A stretch of 64,000 bases of DNA from positions 26,846,902-26,910,901 of the forward strand of contig NC_079426.1 in NCBI RefSeq assembly GCF_026213295.1. The letters run 5' to 3'. This stretch comes from Gadus chalcogrammus. Its lineage: Eukaryota; Chordata; Actinopteri; Gadiformes; Gadidae. Shown here piece by piece: positions 1-10,333 of the stretch. The number at the start of each line of letters is the position of its first letter. Within the stretch, counting starts at the first letter, position 1. The position numbers and the translations under genes were made by a program. A model generated the notes under the pieces. That model saw only the letters and a program-made list of their open reading frames with translations, made no database searches and was not told the origin of the DNA.

Positions 1-420
1 TCCCTGCTGCTTTTCACTCACACAAGAAGCTGTCAGTGGAGTGAAAGTGGCTGCTTAATGTGACGCAGTATCCTGGTCTAGTCAGTTGGACAGTCCTCTG
101 GTCCCTGGAGTTCGCCGCAGGCTGTTTTACAGTAAAGCATATTCATACAAATCTTTGAGACAACTTGGATGCCAGCAATATAGTGTGATGTAGTGCTTTA
201 TGGCATGGCTCATTTACAGTACATTTTGTTTCTACTCAGAAAAAAACCTTGAAATCCAGACCCACATCTAGAAAGCTGTAGTGTCTGGCAACGATTAATG
301 AAAATGGCCATACTCCAGGGGTGGCACCAAGCATGCATTTAAAAATATCACTGCACGCAAATGGAATGAACTACGACCAATCAGAAGAATACAAGGGGTG
401 ACGTATCCAGGCCAGCGGAG
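1..420. other. No gene recognised
   Basis: This stretch upstream of the DIRS end shows no long reading frame, no clear repeat and no RNA gene that I can recognise. It may be older flanking sequence into which the DIRS element inserted. Confidence 0.5.
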
Positions 421-742
421 ATAACGATAGTTATGTTATTATAACTCTAGTTCTATGATTGTAGGCGTAGCCGTCTAGGCTTCGCCTTATGGGCTTGTCC
501 CTGAAAATTCAAACTATGCACCTATCAGCGTGGGCACCGCCCACATTTCCCCACGGTATCCTGTCTATATAAGGCGGTGTATACCGTTGCTCATCCTCCA
601 CGCTTTTCTTTCAGCATTTGGAGGGTACAGCAGGTGGGGAAACTAGACGGCTACGCCTAAAATCATAGAACTAGAGTTATAATAACATAACTATCGTTCT
701 ATTTCATGTAGGCTACGCCGTGTAGGCTTCGCCTTATGGGCT
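421..742 (-). repeat. DIRS terminal inverted-repeat complex
   Basis: A segment at 421-480 beginning ATAACGATAGTTATG recurs as its reverse complement at 643-699, with about 165 bp between. In addition a direct repeat containing GTAGGCTTCGCCTTATGGGC-like sequence occurs at about 461-495 and 709-742. A combined inverted and direct repeat arrangement at one end fits the split terminal and internal complementary repeats of DIRS elements. Confidence 0.75.
560..640 (+). promoter_or_regulatory. Candidate DIRS terminal promoter (inverted copy)
   Basis: A TATATAAGG box lies at 566-574, followed by a pyrimidine-rich stretch at about 590-612. It sits between the two arms of the terminal inverted repeat and points away from the element's genes, as expected for the inverted copy of a terminal promoter. 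Transcription start is inferred only. Confidence 0.5.
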
Positions 743-1275
743 AAGGTGAAGCTGCGTGCGGAGCCCGATCAATGTACTCCAGCTGGACCCAAGTCAAAAC
801 GACCTAAGTCACCAGAACACATTAAGACTCAAAAAAGCCAAGGAAGTGTAAAACACAACAGCTTAATAAAAAACGAATTCCTCCTAGATCAAGCAAGGCA
901 ATGATCAAGGGAGAAAAAAGTGAGTCTGTAAAGACTCCGGCTCTAATCCGTGCTTCATGGAACCCATGAAAAGGAAAAGAAAAACCAGAGCAACACGGTT
1001 TCCATTAGGTCCGCTACTACCGGGGGCGGAGCCACAGAATCCGGCTCTCCAATAAGGGGACTCTCTCGGCCGTTTCTTATTGGAAGAAAACGGCGGGAGT
1101 GCCACACTGGCAAACAAAGCCACCTGACAATTGGCGAGCCAATAAAGAAACCCCCCTAGCCTGTTTTCTATTTGAAAAAAGGTGGGAGAGTAAGACTGGT
1201 AATCAAGTCCAACTCGCCAGCCGGCGAGAGGAAATCCAACCACGCCGCTTTAAAGAACATGTCTATATTCTTAAG

Positions 1276-2270
1276 CCGTAAAAGGGGTCCCGGACTCCAG
1301 CACAGAGTTGCCGAGTGAGCCCCTGGACATGTCTAACATGTAAAAACGGACAAAGGGGCCGGGGGAAGACCAAGACGCAGCCGCGCAGATGTCTTCCACC
1401 GAAACGCCCCTGAGTAGAGCCGTTGAAGAGGCCATGCTCCGTGTGGAGTGCGCCCAATGGTGGCGCCAAGCCCTGCCGAGAGTAGGCTAAGCAAACACCC
1501 TCACATACCCAGCGAGAAAACCGCTGTTTAGAGAGAGAGCGGCCCCTGCTAACGTCGCTATAACACACAAACAACTGTTGTGTGGAGCGGAACGCGGCCG
1601 AGCGATTCACGTACATAGCCAACGCCCGAACCGGGAACAGGAGATGCAACTCCGCCTCACTAGAATGAGGCGGGGGGTGAAAAGCCTTAAGCACAATATC
1701 CCTAGACCGAAAATAACTATTAATGTTCTTCGGGAGGAACGCAGGATTAGGTCTGAGCAACGCGAAGGAGCTGTCCTCGTTTAGCAACAAGCAACTCGGG
1801 CTGACAGACAGAGCGGTTAGCTCACCGGCCCGCTTGGCAGAAACCAAGGCCAACAAGAGTGCCGTCTTAAATGTCAGGGCATCCAAGGGGGCCTGAGAAA
1901 GAGGCTCGAAAGGATCCCTGGACAATCCGCGCAACACTGTGGGGAGATCCCAGCGTGGTGTAAGCACGCGGGAAAACAGGCCTAACCCGTCTAGCCCCAC
2001 GCAAGAATCTATTGACCAGTGGATGGCTGAAGATCGGTCCACCATCACAGGCTGCATGGCCAGCCGAAACGACTGCCGCATAGACCTTGATAGTGGAGAG
2101 GGCCAAACCTTTTTCCAATAAGTTTTGCAGAAACGAAGGCACGCTTCCCACCTCGCATTGAGATGGGACAGCGTGGTTCCTCTCACACCAATTAGATAAG
2201 GCGCACCACTTAGAGGGAAGAGGGAAGAAGTAGAGGGAAGAAGTAGAAGGCACACATGCACTCTGAATAG
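1276..2270 (-). pseudogene. DIRS tyrosine recombinase, frameshifted
   Basis: This would be the integrase-like recombinase of the DIRS element. The N-terminal helical part is read in one frame down to about 1960, the core with the first catalytic arginine (AKRAGEL context) in a second frame from about 1960 to 1460, and the C-terminal box with the H-x-x-R motif (AHSTRSM) and the nucleophile tyrosine (FVRFYML) in a third frame ending near 1276. All expected catalytic motifs are still recognisable, but at least two frame shifts (near 1960 and 1460) make the copy dead. It lies immediately downstream of the RT gene on the same strand, as in other DIRS elements. Confidence 0.8.
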
Positions 2271-2309
2271 TGTTGATAACCGTCTCAGGCAAACCTTTGC
2301 CCTGCAGGA

Positions 2310-4256
2310 TCAACCTCTCAGGAGCAAAACCAACAGCCGTCCCGAGACATCGGGCGGGTGGTGCACCGTCCCGTGGGCCTGTGAAAGCGCATCCGGCCTG
2401 AACGGTACTGGCCACGGCGCTGACCGCGAGAGTGCGGCCAGCTCTGGAAACCACGGAGCTGAACGGTTCTCCGGGGCCACTAATATCAGGGACAGTCTCT
2501 CCTGTCTGACCCGTTCCAGAAGAGGAAGGATCAGCTGGAGCGGGGGAAACGCATACAAGAGAGCCCGCGGCCAAGGTGTGTGTGCCAACGCATCTACCCC
2601 CAACGGGGGAAGATCCCGAGGGCTGAGGGAGAACCACCACCTGCAGTGCGTGTTCTCCCTGGACGCGAAGAGGTCCACCTGCGCTGTCCCGAACCTCTGC
2701 CAGATCAGTCTGACAATGTCGGGATGTAACCGCCACTCGTCTTGGCGGGGACCGCCGCGAGACATGAGGTCCGCCCCAAAGTTCTGGGCGCCCGCGATAT
2801 GCAGGGCTCTCAGACTGAGGAGATACTGATGAGCCCAAAGCCAGAGCTCGACCGCCTTTCGGTGGAGAGCAGGGGAGCGGACTCCCCCCTGTCTGTTGAT
2901 GTACGCCGCCGCCGACACGCTGTCTGTCCTGATCAGAACGTGGCGGCCGCGCACCAGGTGAAAGAAATGCAACAGCACTTTCCTCACAGTGTCGAGCTCC
3001 AACACATTTATGTGTGCTGTAGGGGCGTGCGCCACTCGTCTCCGACCGAGTGAGAGAGGCACGTTCCTCCCCAACCCGTCAACGAGGCATCCGTGAACAC
3101 CGAACGGGGAACAAGGAGCACCCTGAGCTTGTGTCGCCTGGGGTCCAACCGTTGGCGAGCAAACCACCGCTGGAGTCTGCGCATAAAGAGCAGACCCAGG
3201 GGGACCACGGGCTGGGCAGCTGCCATCAGCCCTAACAGGCGCATGGTGGACAGTGCGGTCACGTTTCTGCGAACGCGAAAAACGGGAGAGCGCCGACAGG
3301 ATGGCGTCTCGCCGAGGAGGCGAAAGCATCGCAGTCATGGTGGCTGAGTCTAGGCAAAGCCCCAAGTAGACTGTCTGCCGGCTGGGGAGCGGGGAGCTCT
3401 TCTCCCAGTTGATGGCAAAACCCAGGAAGGAGAGATGGCTTATCACCAACATGGTGTCCCTTCTCGCGGTCTCTTCTGAGTTGCTCAGAATAAGCAGGTC
3501 GTCTAGGTAGAAGAGAATCCTCTTTCCCTGACGCCTGAGCGGTTCCAACGCCGTCTCCACACACTTCGAGAAGGTGCGCGGAGCCAGGGAATAGCCGAAC
3601 GGCAGACACTGGTACTCGTACGCCATCCCCATAAAGGCAAAGCGGAGAAACTTCCTGTGCGCCTGCCGAACAGGGACGTGGAAGTAAGCATCCTTGAGAT
3701 CCAGGGATGTGAACCAATCGCCCTCTCTCACACACCGGAACAACGCTCCGACAGTGAGCATTCTGAACTTCCTCGTGGCAACGAATCTGTTGAACACGCG
3801 AAGATCCAGAATAGGTCTCTTTTCCCCTGACTTCTTGGAAACCAGGAAGTAGCGGGAATAAAACCCTAGGTGAGACTCGTGGGGGGGAATGACAGTGATG
3901 GCCCCCTTTACCAAGAGACGTGCCACCTCTGCTGCCAGAGCCCTGCTCGCAGCCGGGTCCCGTAGCGTGGTCTCCACCAACCCCATAAAGGGTGGGGGAC
4001 GATGCTTGAACTGTATGGGATGGCCCCATCCCAACGTGGTGTCCAACCACGATGGCAGAACGCACCGCTCTTGCCAACACGTATAGCGGTTGGAGAGAGG
4101 GCGAGCCGACAGCTGAGGAAGACCGTCCAGGAATAACCCGTATTCCTCTGCCCCTACCGCCTCCACACTGCGTGTAAACCAAGTGGGGCTTCCCTTGAAA
4201 GGGAGGAGGCTCAGCGAGCGTAGGAGACGTACCACAACCAGCCGCTGTAAAAACAA
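2310..4256 (-). pseudogene. DIRS reverse transcriptase / RNase H
   Basis: The reverse transcriptase carries a fingers motif (KRPILDLRVFN), motif A with aspartate (TSLDLKDAYFHVP), a B motif (LPFGYSLAPRTF) and the YLDD catalytic box. Then come an RNase H region (FTDASLTGWGG; later RTDSVSAAAYINRQGG) and the downstream 'QVDLFASREN' block typical of DIRS polyproteins. The 648-codon frame stays open but is not all genuine: between about 3265 and 3020 the correct RNase H sequence lies in a different frame (best read at 3008-3262), so two compensating frame shifts are present. RT activity of this copy is therefore doubtful. Confidence 0.85.
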
Positions 4257-4644
4257 CGCTCCCTGTTCCCCTCTGAACAGGGAGCAAGCCGTCCGGCCGC
4301 CGCACCTGTGCGCATGCGCTGTTTGCAGGCTGTAGCCACAGCGCGCGGACCCGTCTCCTCACCTATAATGTGGGGAACCAGGAGACCGGTAAAAGCGGCC
4401 GTATCCACGGGCTCGTGCAACGAGTCTCTGATCCGTCCACGAGGCTCCAAGGGACGCCGCTTCTTAGAAGCAGGTGAACCAGAGGCCATGTGAACACGCC
4501 ATCCGACTGCCACCCTACAGCCACAGGGCTGAGAGGGGGAAAGAGGCAACATGGAGGAACGCACTACAAGCGTAGGACGCAGGTGGCCTGAGGAATATCG
4601 CTCTTTAGGTACCATGTACCGCCGTTCGGCCTTTACTTTTTTCT

Positions 4645-5254
4645 TTAAGGGAAAGAAAAAGTAGGAGCAAGCTTCCGGAACTTCCCGGTCCGTGGCGCTG
4701 CTCTACCCGTCTGCGGCGGCTGAGGCTGCTGCTGCTGCGGCACCGGGGCTGGAGTCGGAGGCGGCCCCCTGGAATGCTGGGACCGGCCTGGACCCCGCCT
4801 CCTCCCAGCCTGCTGGTGGGAGGAGTCCGTGAGAATCGCCCCGAACCGGGAACGATTCTCACGGACTAACTGCTGGTGCGCGAGCACCTCGGAGAACCGG
4901 GGACCAAATAGGCCATCAGGCGCTAGTGGACCCTGGACGAGGCTGGCCCGCTCTCGTTCCGGCACCGCAGTGTGGGAGAGCCATATGACCCTTTGAATCA
5001 TGGTAGCCCACGCCATATGCCGGCCGGCCGAAACGGCTATCGGCTGGCATAGCTGGAGGATGGCGCTGGAAAAGCGGGAAACCGGCAGCCATCTCGCGGC
5101 TTCCTCCGGGCCGTAGGCCTCCCTGTCAGCCGACAAGGAGACCATGGCAGAGGAGAGCAGGGCGATGTTGTTGACCGCCGCCGGCCTAACGTCCGTTAGG
5201 CCGACAATCTGCTTCTGGAGGCGGTCGGGGGGCAGCGGCTTTTTGTTAGGGCGC
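4645..5254 (-). pseudogene. DIRS gag-like protein, C-terminal part
   Basis: This is the C-terminal half of the element's first gene, directly upstream of the RT gene. The open frame covers the 166-residue stretch beginning MVSLSADREAYGPEE and extends a further 35 or so codons to the MITE junction. It ends in a proline/glutamine-rich, basic tail (PQQQQPQPPQ), as often seen in DIRS gag proteins. It is separated from its N-terminal half (5725-6103) by the MITE at 5255-5724. Function is inferred from position and composition only. Confidence 0.6.
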
Positions 5255-5724
5255 TGTCATGCCAAATTTGTACCGGCTGCCAAATTTGTACCGGGCGTGT
5301 CATCCATACGTAATCCATTCCAAACCTGCCTGGCAACAGATGATCGCGTCGTCCGTTGCCTGGCAACGGACGATCGCGTCGAATGACGTGAAAGGTTCAC
5401 GAACATTCACGAACCTTCTATCTAGCGATCCGTTATCTGTATTGTGCTATTTCGTCCTTGACCTGCTTTAAACACTCAGTTTACTTGCTAAATTTGATTA
5501 AACAATTAAATACAATACAAAGATAAAGTAAAAACAAATGTTATCTAGCGATCCGTTTTCTGTATTATGTTATTTCGTCTTTGGCAACATGAGCGCAAAT
5601 GTTTTTTGAAACCTGCCCGGCAACGGACGACGCGATCATGTGCTGCCATGCAGGTTTGGAATGGATTACGTATGGATGACGCGCCCGGTACAAATTTGGC
5701 AGCCGGTACTAATTTGGCATGACA
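5255..5724. mobile_element. 470-bp inverted-repeat MITE, copy 1
   Basis: Termini begin TGTCATGCC and end GGCATGACA. The terminal inverted repeat is about 50 bp and contains two direct copies of CCAAATTTGTACCGG separated by three bases. The interior carries TTATCTAGCGATCCG and a GATCGCGTCGTCCGTTGCC motif. There is no coding capacity. It splits the DIRS gag gene, so it inserted later. Two further copies lie at 18241-18707 and 49330-49642. Superfamily not assigned: the flanks read GCGC on both sides here but this is not reproduced at copy 2. Confidence 0.85.
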
Positions 5725-6103
5725 GCGCCATCCGGCGCCCGGACAGAGAAGCGCTGCCAGTGGAGGCTCCAGGCGAGGGATCCCCCTCGCTTACCGGAGC
5801 CTTCAGGGTAGAAGGGTCCCCACCTGCAGCAGTAAACAAGTTCTGCACAGGCGGGAACAAGGGGCACTGGGTAACCCGCCGGGAAGCAGATGGGGTTTGA
5901 AAGCACTCGCCCTGCATATCGTCAGATACGGGGGCGAGAGGCGGGGCCGGCATGGGAAACCCTTTGATGGCCGCCGCCTCACCCATGATCTCCCCGAAGA
6001 GATCGATCATCCGGCGCGGCCTCGTGTTGTACGACGGTTGCGGTTGTAACCCGAGAGCGGGAAAACCCGGACGCCGAGTCGCTGTCCATGGAGGCGTCGT
6101 CAC
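5725..6103 (-). pseudogene. DIRS gag-like protein, N-terminal part
   Basis: A minus-strand frame with the segment DLFGEIMGEAAAIKGFPMP precedes the MITE junction and is followed, past the MITE, by the C-terminal half in 4645-5254. The first 20 or so codons upstream of that segment do not look convincing, so a frame shift or the truncation point of the element probably lies near 6070-6110. No catalytic motif is expected in a capsid-like protein. Confidence 0.5.
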
Positions 6104-6110
6104 ACCTCAA

Positions 6111-6404
6111 GCGTTTTATTAGCCGTTATCTGCTGGGGAAGAGGGGTGTGCAGCTGAAAGGAGTCGTAGTGAAACAAATGGCATCCGAGAGGGCCTAGTT
6201 CAGTGCTCCGTTAACGTGTCCGATTTTTGGACTGGTTCATCTGCTGCTCAATAACTCTCATGGTCCTCTGCTTACGATCATTTTGATTCATCATGTATTG
6301 ATCCGTTTATTCAAAAGATCCAATGACAAAGAACAGGTGCATTACGGTATAATTTTATATTGTTGTTGGACCGGAGTGGGGGGATGGGCATGCGTTCTAT
6401 ATTT
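6111..6404. other. No gene recognised
   Basis: Between the DIRS gag remnant and the hairpin MITE I see no reading frame or repeat. The missing DIRS 5' terminal repeat is not present here. Confidence 0.5.
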
Positions 6405-6722
6405 CTGCATCCGGTATGTCATGAAATAGGGCGTAGCCATAGACCCATGATGTGGAAGCATATCGCTCCTCGATGTTGCCCTGCGCCACTGAGCAGTTTA
6501 CATAGGAATGAATAGGCGCCATTTTGGAATCCGTTGTCCATTCTATAATACGTCCATGGTCTGTCTCATGGACATAATAAAGGATGGACCACGGACTGGA
6601 AAATGGCCGCCCATTCATTCCTATACAAACTGCTCCGTGGCGCAGGGTAACATACAGGAGCGATTTGCTTCCGCGTTATGGGGCCAAGACACGTGGCCTA
6701 GTCCGTGACGTACTTGATGCAG
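6405..6722. mobile_element. Hairpin (foldback) MITE, about 320 bp
   Basis: The left half (about 6405-6525) is an imperfect reverse complement of the right half (about 6590-6722). Both start with CTGCATC, and both contain a shared block reading GTTACCCTGCGCCAC-like sequence and CATTCCTAT. The loop is about 65 bp. Because of the symmetry both strands give similar short peptides, which are artefacts. 6723-6935 is A-rich with no gene. Confidence 0.7.
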
Positions 6723-6935
6723 AGATCTTCTTCTTCTACATCAGTTTTTCCCCATATACCGCCACCTACTGGACAACTACACAGGAGTGTGTGACAAGGA
6801 CGTTGGCAAATTATACTTTAAATCATAAAAATAAATTCAAAGAAAAAACCAAACTAACGAAACAAAATAAACAAGCTAACAAAATAAATAAAAAAAATAT
6901 ATATATATAGTTAAGGTTAAATTATTCTAATTAGG

Positions 6936-7671
6936 TTAGTATCTTTTAGCTAATTTATCAGCAATTTCATTGCCATATATTCCATGGTGGGCTGGAATCC
7001 AACAGAACTGAATATCTAAACCAAGGCTTATAATATTTAAAAGAAGATGCTTTACCTCTATCACTAAATCTTCACGCATTGAATTATCTGTTATAAAACT
7101 TTGTAGTACTGCCATAGAATCAGTATATATCACTGATCTCAGAGGTTTAGTATCTACAACCCATCTAAGAGCGGTTATTATTGTGGCCATCTCGATTGAG
7201 TATACTGATAAAGTCACCCACTCTATATCCATATCCTTTTTCAAATTCTGGAATATATATGCCAATACCACATTGTCCTTTGGGATCTTTAGAACCATCT
7301 GTAAATATTTTCAGGTATCCATAGAATGAAGTATTTAAATAACTTGAGCAGGCATTAGCAAAACTTTGCTTGGTGAGATGCTCGCTTTTTCCTGTTAATA
7401 AATCAATGTTTACCTCTGGATCAGGAAGCAGCCATGGAGGAATACAACTTAAAGCTAATGCTGGACCATACTTTAATTCTTTCAAACCATACTCATTCAC
7501 TAAATTATCAATATTCCAACCAAATCCATTGGCCTTTTTAGTATATTCCCAACAATCACTAAGCACTGAATTAGATGGGTTGTAAACACTTCCTTTTAGT
7601 ATAACCCAGTAAGTTAAAGACAATTGCTCATACCTTAAAAAACACCTTAGAAAAACACCTTGTATATACAT
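6936..7671 (-). pseudogene. LINE RNase H domain fragment (I-clade-like)
   Basis: The fragment carries a recognisable RNase H fold signature: IFTDGSKDPKG (first aspartate), YSIEMATI (glutamate), YTDSMAVLQ (second aspartate) and WIPAHHGIYGNEIADKLA (histidine plus final aspartate). The first part is in one frame, and from about 7210 the rest is in another, so a frame shift lies between the first and second catalytic residues. No RT or endonuclease is seen upstream, so only the 3' end of the LINE is preserved. LINEs with a C-terminal RNase H belong mainly to the I group; that assignment is inference. Confidence 0.72.
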
Positions 7672-7935
7672 TTTTAATTACAACTCGCTTTTTAATCTGA
7701 AAACGATAATCAAATCACCAAATATATACCAACATCAGATCTGAATGACAGAAATACAATCGTGAGAATCTTTTTATTTCAATATTCAGAGGAAATCCGG
7801 CCTACTGTATGCAAATAAGATTAAAGATGTTTAGGTAGTATAACTGATAACTAACTGGCAGGTGTACATATCTTTTGATGGAGCCATAATGTTATATTAA
7901 TAATAATAATAATAATAAAATGCATTTTATTTATG
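7672..7935. other. No gene; short (AAT)n tract
   Basis: AT-rich sequence with an (AAT)n run at about 7896-7918, directly before the CACTG end of the EnSpm-like element. No gene recognised. Confidence 0.5.
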
Positions 7936-7943
7936 CACTGTAA

Positions 7944-8973
7944 AGGTGCGGCCACACCAGACGCGTATCTCGCGTAATTTTTACGCGAGATACGCGCGTA
8001 AAATGTTGCTTGACCATCTTGTGTAAAAAATGGTCGCATACGCGCCATACGCGCCATACGGGCCTACGTCACTCGCCTAGATGAGTCCATGTCCATGCAA
8101 GTGAACGGAGCGTTCCCTCTTCGTCATAACTATCAAACCAAACATCCTTCACATTCAGCGAGCGAACATTACGAAAGTAAAATGCACATTTCTCGCTAAA
8201 AATGTTTCCATAAACGCATTTAATGGCGTAACTATGTTACTATTTCCACCCAGAATAAAGAAAGTTGTCGGCCGTGGCTGCGCTGGAGTCCGAGGTAGGA
8301 AACCCAAACGCCGCCGTGTTTGGGTGATAGAGTTTAGATCGGGTTAGATTAAATAATCTTGGATATAAATAACAATAATCGGGTTAAATAACTTCACATG
8401 GTGTGTCTGGTGTGTTTCCAGCATTCGTAGTGTTGATCAGCATATATATAGTCCGCCAAGACGTTGAGGTTGCTTAGTAACCAGAGACTCTGTCCATGCA
8501 AGTGAACGGAGCGTTCCCTCTTCGTCATAACTATCAAACCAAACATCCTTCACATTCACCGAGCGAACATTATGAAAGTAAAATGCACATTTCTCGCTAG
8601 AAATGTTACCATAAAAGCATTTAATGGCGTAACTATTTTACTATTTCCACACAGAATAAAGAAAGATGTCGGCCGTATGCTTCTGTCCAAGCTCACTACT
8701 CTCTGCCAGTGACGTCGGGTCAAGCTCAACGCTGATTGGGCAACGCGGCTAATCGTCATGCGTATGAGCGTAAAAAGTTCAATTTTTTGAACTCTTGAAA
8801 TGTACGCGATATACGCGCGTATAGCGCGTAAATATACGCGCCTCATACGCGCGTAAAATGTTGCTTATACGCGTGAAACGCGTAATACGCGCGTAAACCA
8901 ATGGTTCCCTATGGAAAAAATGGCGATTTTATACGCGAAGTACGCGAGATACGCGTCTGGTGTGGCCGCACCT
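7944..8973. mobile_element. PIF/Harbinger-type MITE, copy 1
   Basis: Ends AGGTGCGGCCACACCAGACG and its reverse complement form a terminal inverted repeat of 30 or more bases, rich in TACGCGCG words. The flanking trinucleotides are TAA and TCA, close to the 3-bp TWA duplication of Harbinger elements. The interior contains two direct copies (about 8095-8290 and 8492-8670) of a module with TTTCTCGCTA and GGCGTAACTAT. No coding capacity. A longer relative lies at 42248-43533. Confidence 0.75.
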
Positions 8974-9500
8974 TCAACTTGCAAATGAAGGTTCACCTGC
9001 TGCCTTAAAACTGCAAGTTAACTCAATTTAAGATTACCTTTGTTTCAACTCTGAAAATAAAGTTCAAAAGGTTGATTATACTACACTGTTCTAGTTGTCA
9101 CAATGTTGTTTTTTAAGTTGTCAAAGTTGACTTAACTTTTAATCACTTGTAATCATAACTTGATACCATTAGTTGAAACAAAATATAATTATACATCATT
9201 GATACATGAAAACTTTTAATCACATCTTGTTTAAACTTGATACTGTGAGTTAAAACAATTTTTTTTTAAACATTATCAATACAATAAAATTCTTTAGCTA
9301 GTAAAACAAACAGATATTTCATTATTATTGTAACTCACAGTTCTGAGTTAAACTAACTTAGCCGTATTTATACGACTCCCCATTTAAAGTTAAGAGGATT
9401 AAAATTCTAAATTTGTTTCAACTTGCATGGTAAATGACAGAGCTTCACACTGAATTCTTGCATTTGTCCAAGAACATTTATTTTATAAATACATTTATAT
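8974..9500. repeat. EnSpm-like subterminal repeat region
   Basis: Contains repeated short words such as CAACTTG, AAGTTAACTCA, GTTTCAACTC and TTGAAACA on both strands, just inside the left CACTG end. Clustered degenerate subterminal repeats are where CACTA transposases bind. The right end (19620-19926) carries sparser AAGTTC/AACTCA words. Confidence 0.5.
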
Positions 9501-9559
9501 AAACTTTAACAGAAGTTAAAGGTTTTAACATGCCGTACCCAATGTATGTCTCTGTAATC

Positions 9560-9680
9560 TACAGAGGGTGGACTTGCAGACAGACATGACAGTCAGACAG
9601 AGGGTGGACTTGCAGACAGACAGACAGACAGACAGAGGGTGGACTGACAGCGAGACAGAGGGTGGACTCGTAGAAAGAAA
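9560..9680. repeat. Imperfect minisatellite
   Basis: Four or so imperfect units built on AGACAGAGGGTGGACT, with (CAGA)n runs between. The remaining sequence to 10333 holds no recognisable gene. Confidence 0.7.
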
Positions 9681-10333
9681 GAAGGTGAGGTGGGGTTGAA
9701 CAATGACGTATGTGAGATAGTAAACAGATAATCATAAAATCTCGACATGAATATGAACAATGTGGAACATTGATACATCTTAAACATGTCTTTGCATCAA
9801 AACAGGCCTCACTGAGGTTGACAACCGAGAGTGCTGAGGAAAGGGGGACAGATGGGCAGGTGTCATAAGAGGCAAAAAGTGAGATAACCGGTCCATATCG
9901 TCATATGAACAAAAACAATGGTGTACATTATAAATACTTACTTACTTATCCTCACTTACATTTGTGTTAATTTAACACAATTTTAAAACTGTGAATGAGA
10001 GAATAAGTATGGCGAAGTTGTACAGAGGAAAAATGTGGTATACGCAGAGCTTTACAAAACATCAACATCCACTTCTAAAAGATTCTTTAACCACAATTCG
10101 AAACAAAAGTTTGTTTTCATTATACCTCAAAATGTTTTGCACATTTAAACTATTTTAGATTTTTCAACAATTTCAGATTTTTCAACTTCACAAGTGACAC
10201 ATTTGTCACGCATACCTGACTTGTGCTGAACAAACTAAGCCGATGAAAACCTGTATGCTAGTGTAAAGAACAAGGCAAGCTTCCCAAATAACTGCTGCCT
10301 CCTAGTAGTTGCTTGACAAGTGCATTTCTTTGT

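Larger units (their letters stand above)
421..6110 (-). mobile_element. DIRS-type tyrosine-recombinase retrotransposon, decayed
   Basis: Read on the minus strand the order is gag, reverse transcriptase/RNase H, then tyrosine recombinase, ending in a terminal inverted-repeat structure at 421-742. This is the known layout of DIRS-group retrotransposons, which integrate with a tyrosine recombinase and make no target-site duplication. All three genes carry frame breaks, and gag is split by an unrelated MITE. The matching terminal repeat expected upstream of gag, beyond about 6110, is not visible, so the copy is probably truncated at its 5' end. The stretch 743-1275 is 3' non-coding sequence of the element. 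Group assignment is confident from the RT and recombinase motifs; the exact family is not determined. Confidence 0.88.

Noticed and set aside
1263..2261. Taking the 332-codon frame as an intact recombinase
   Set aside because: Its last 60 codons are out of frame with the catalytic H-x-x-R and tyrosine boxes, and its first part lacks the N-terminal domain.
5251..5728. GCGC as the target duplication of the 470-bp MITE
   Set aside because: The flanks are part of an extended palindrome at copy 1 and copy 2 shows no equivalent.
6397..6708. Two similar peptides on opposite strands (with NCSVAQGNI)
   Set aside because: An outcome of the MITE's inverted symmetry, not a gene.
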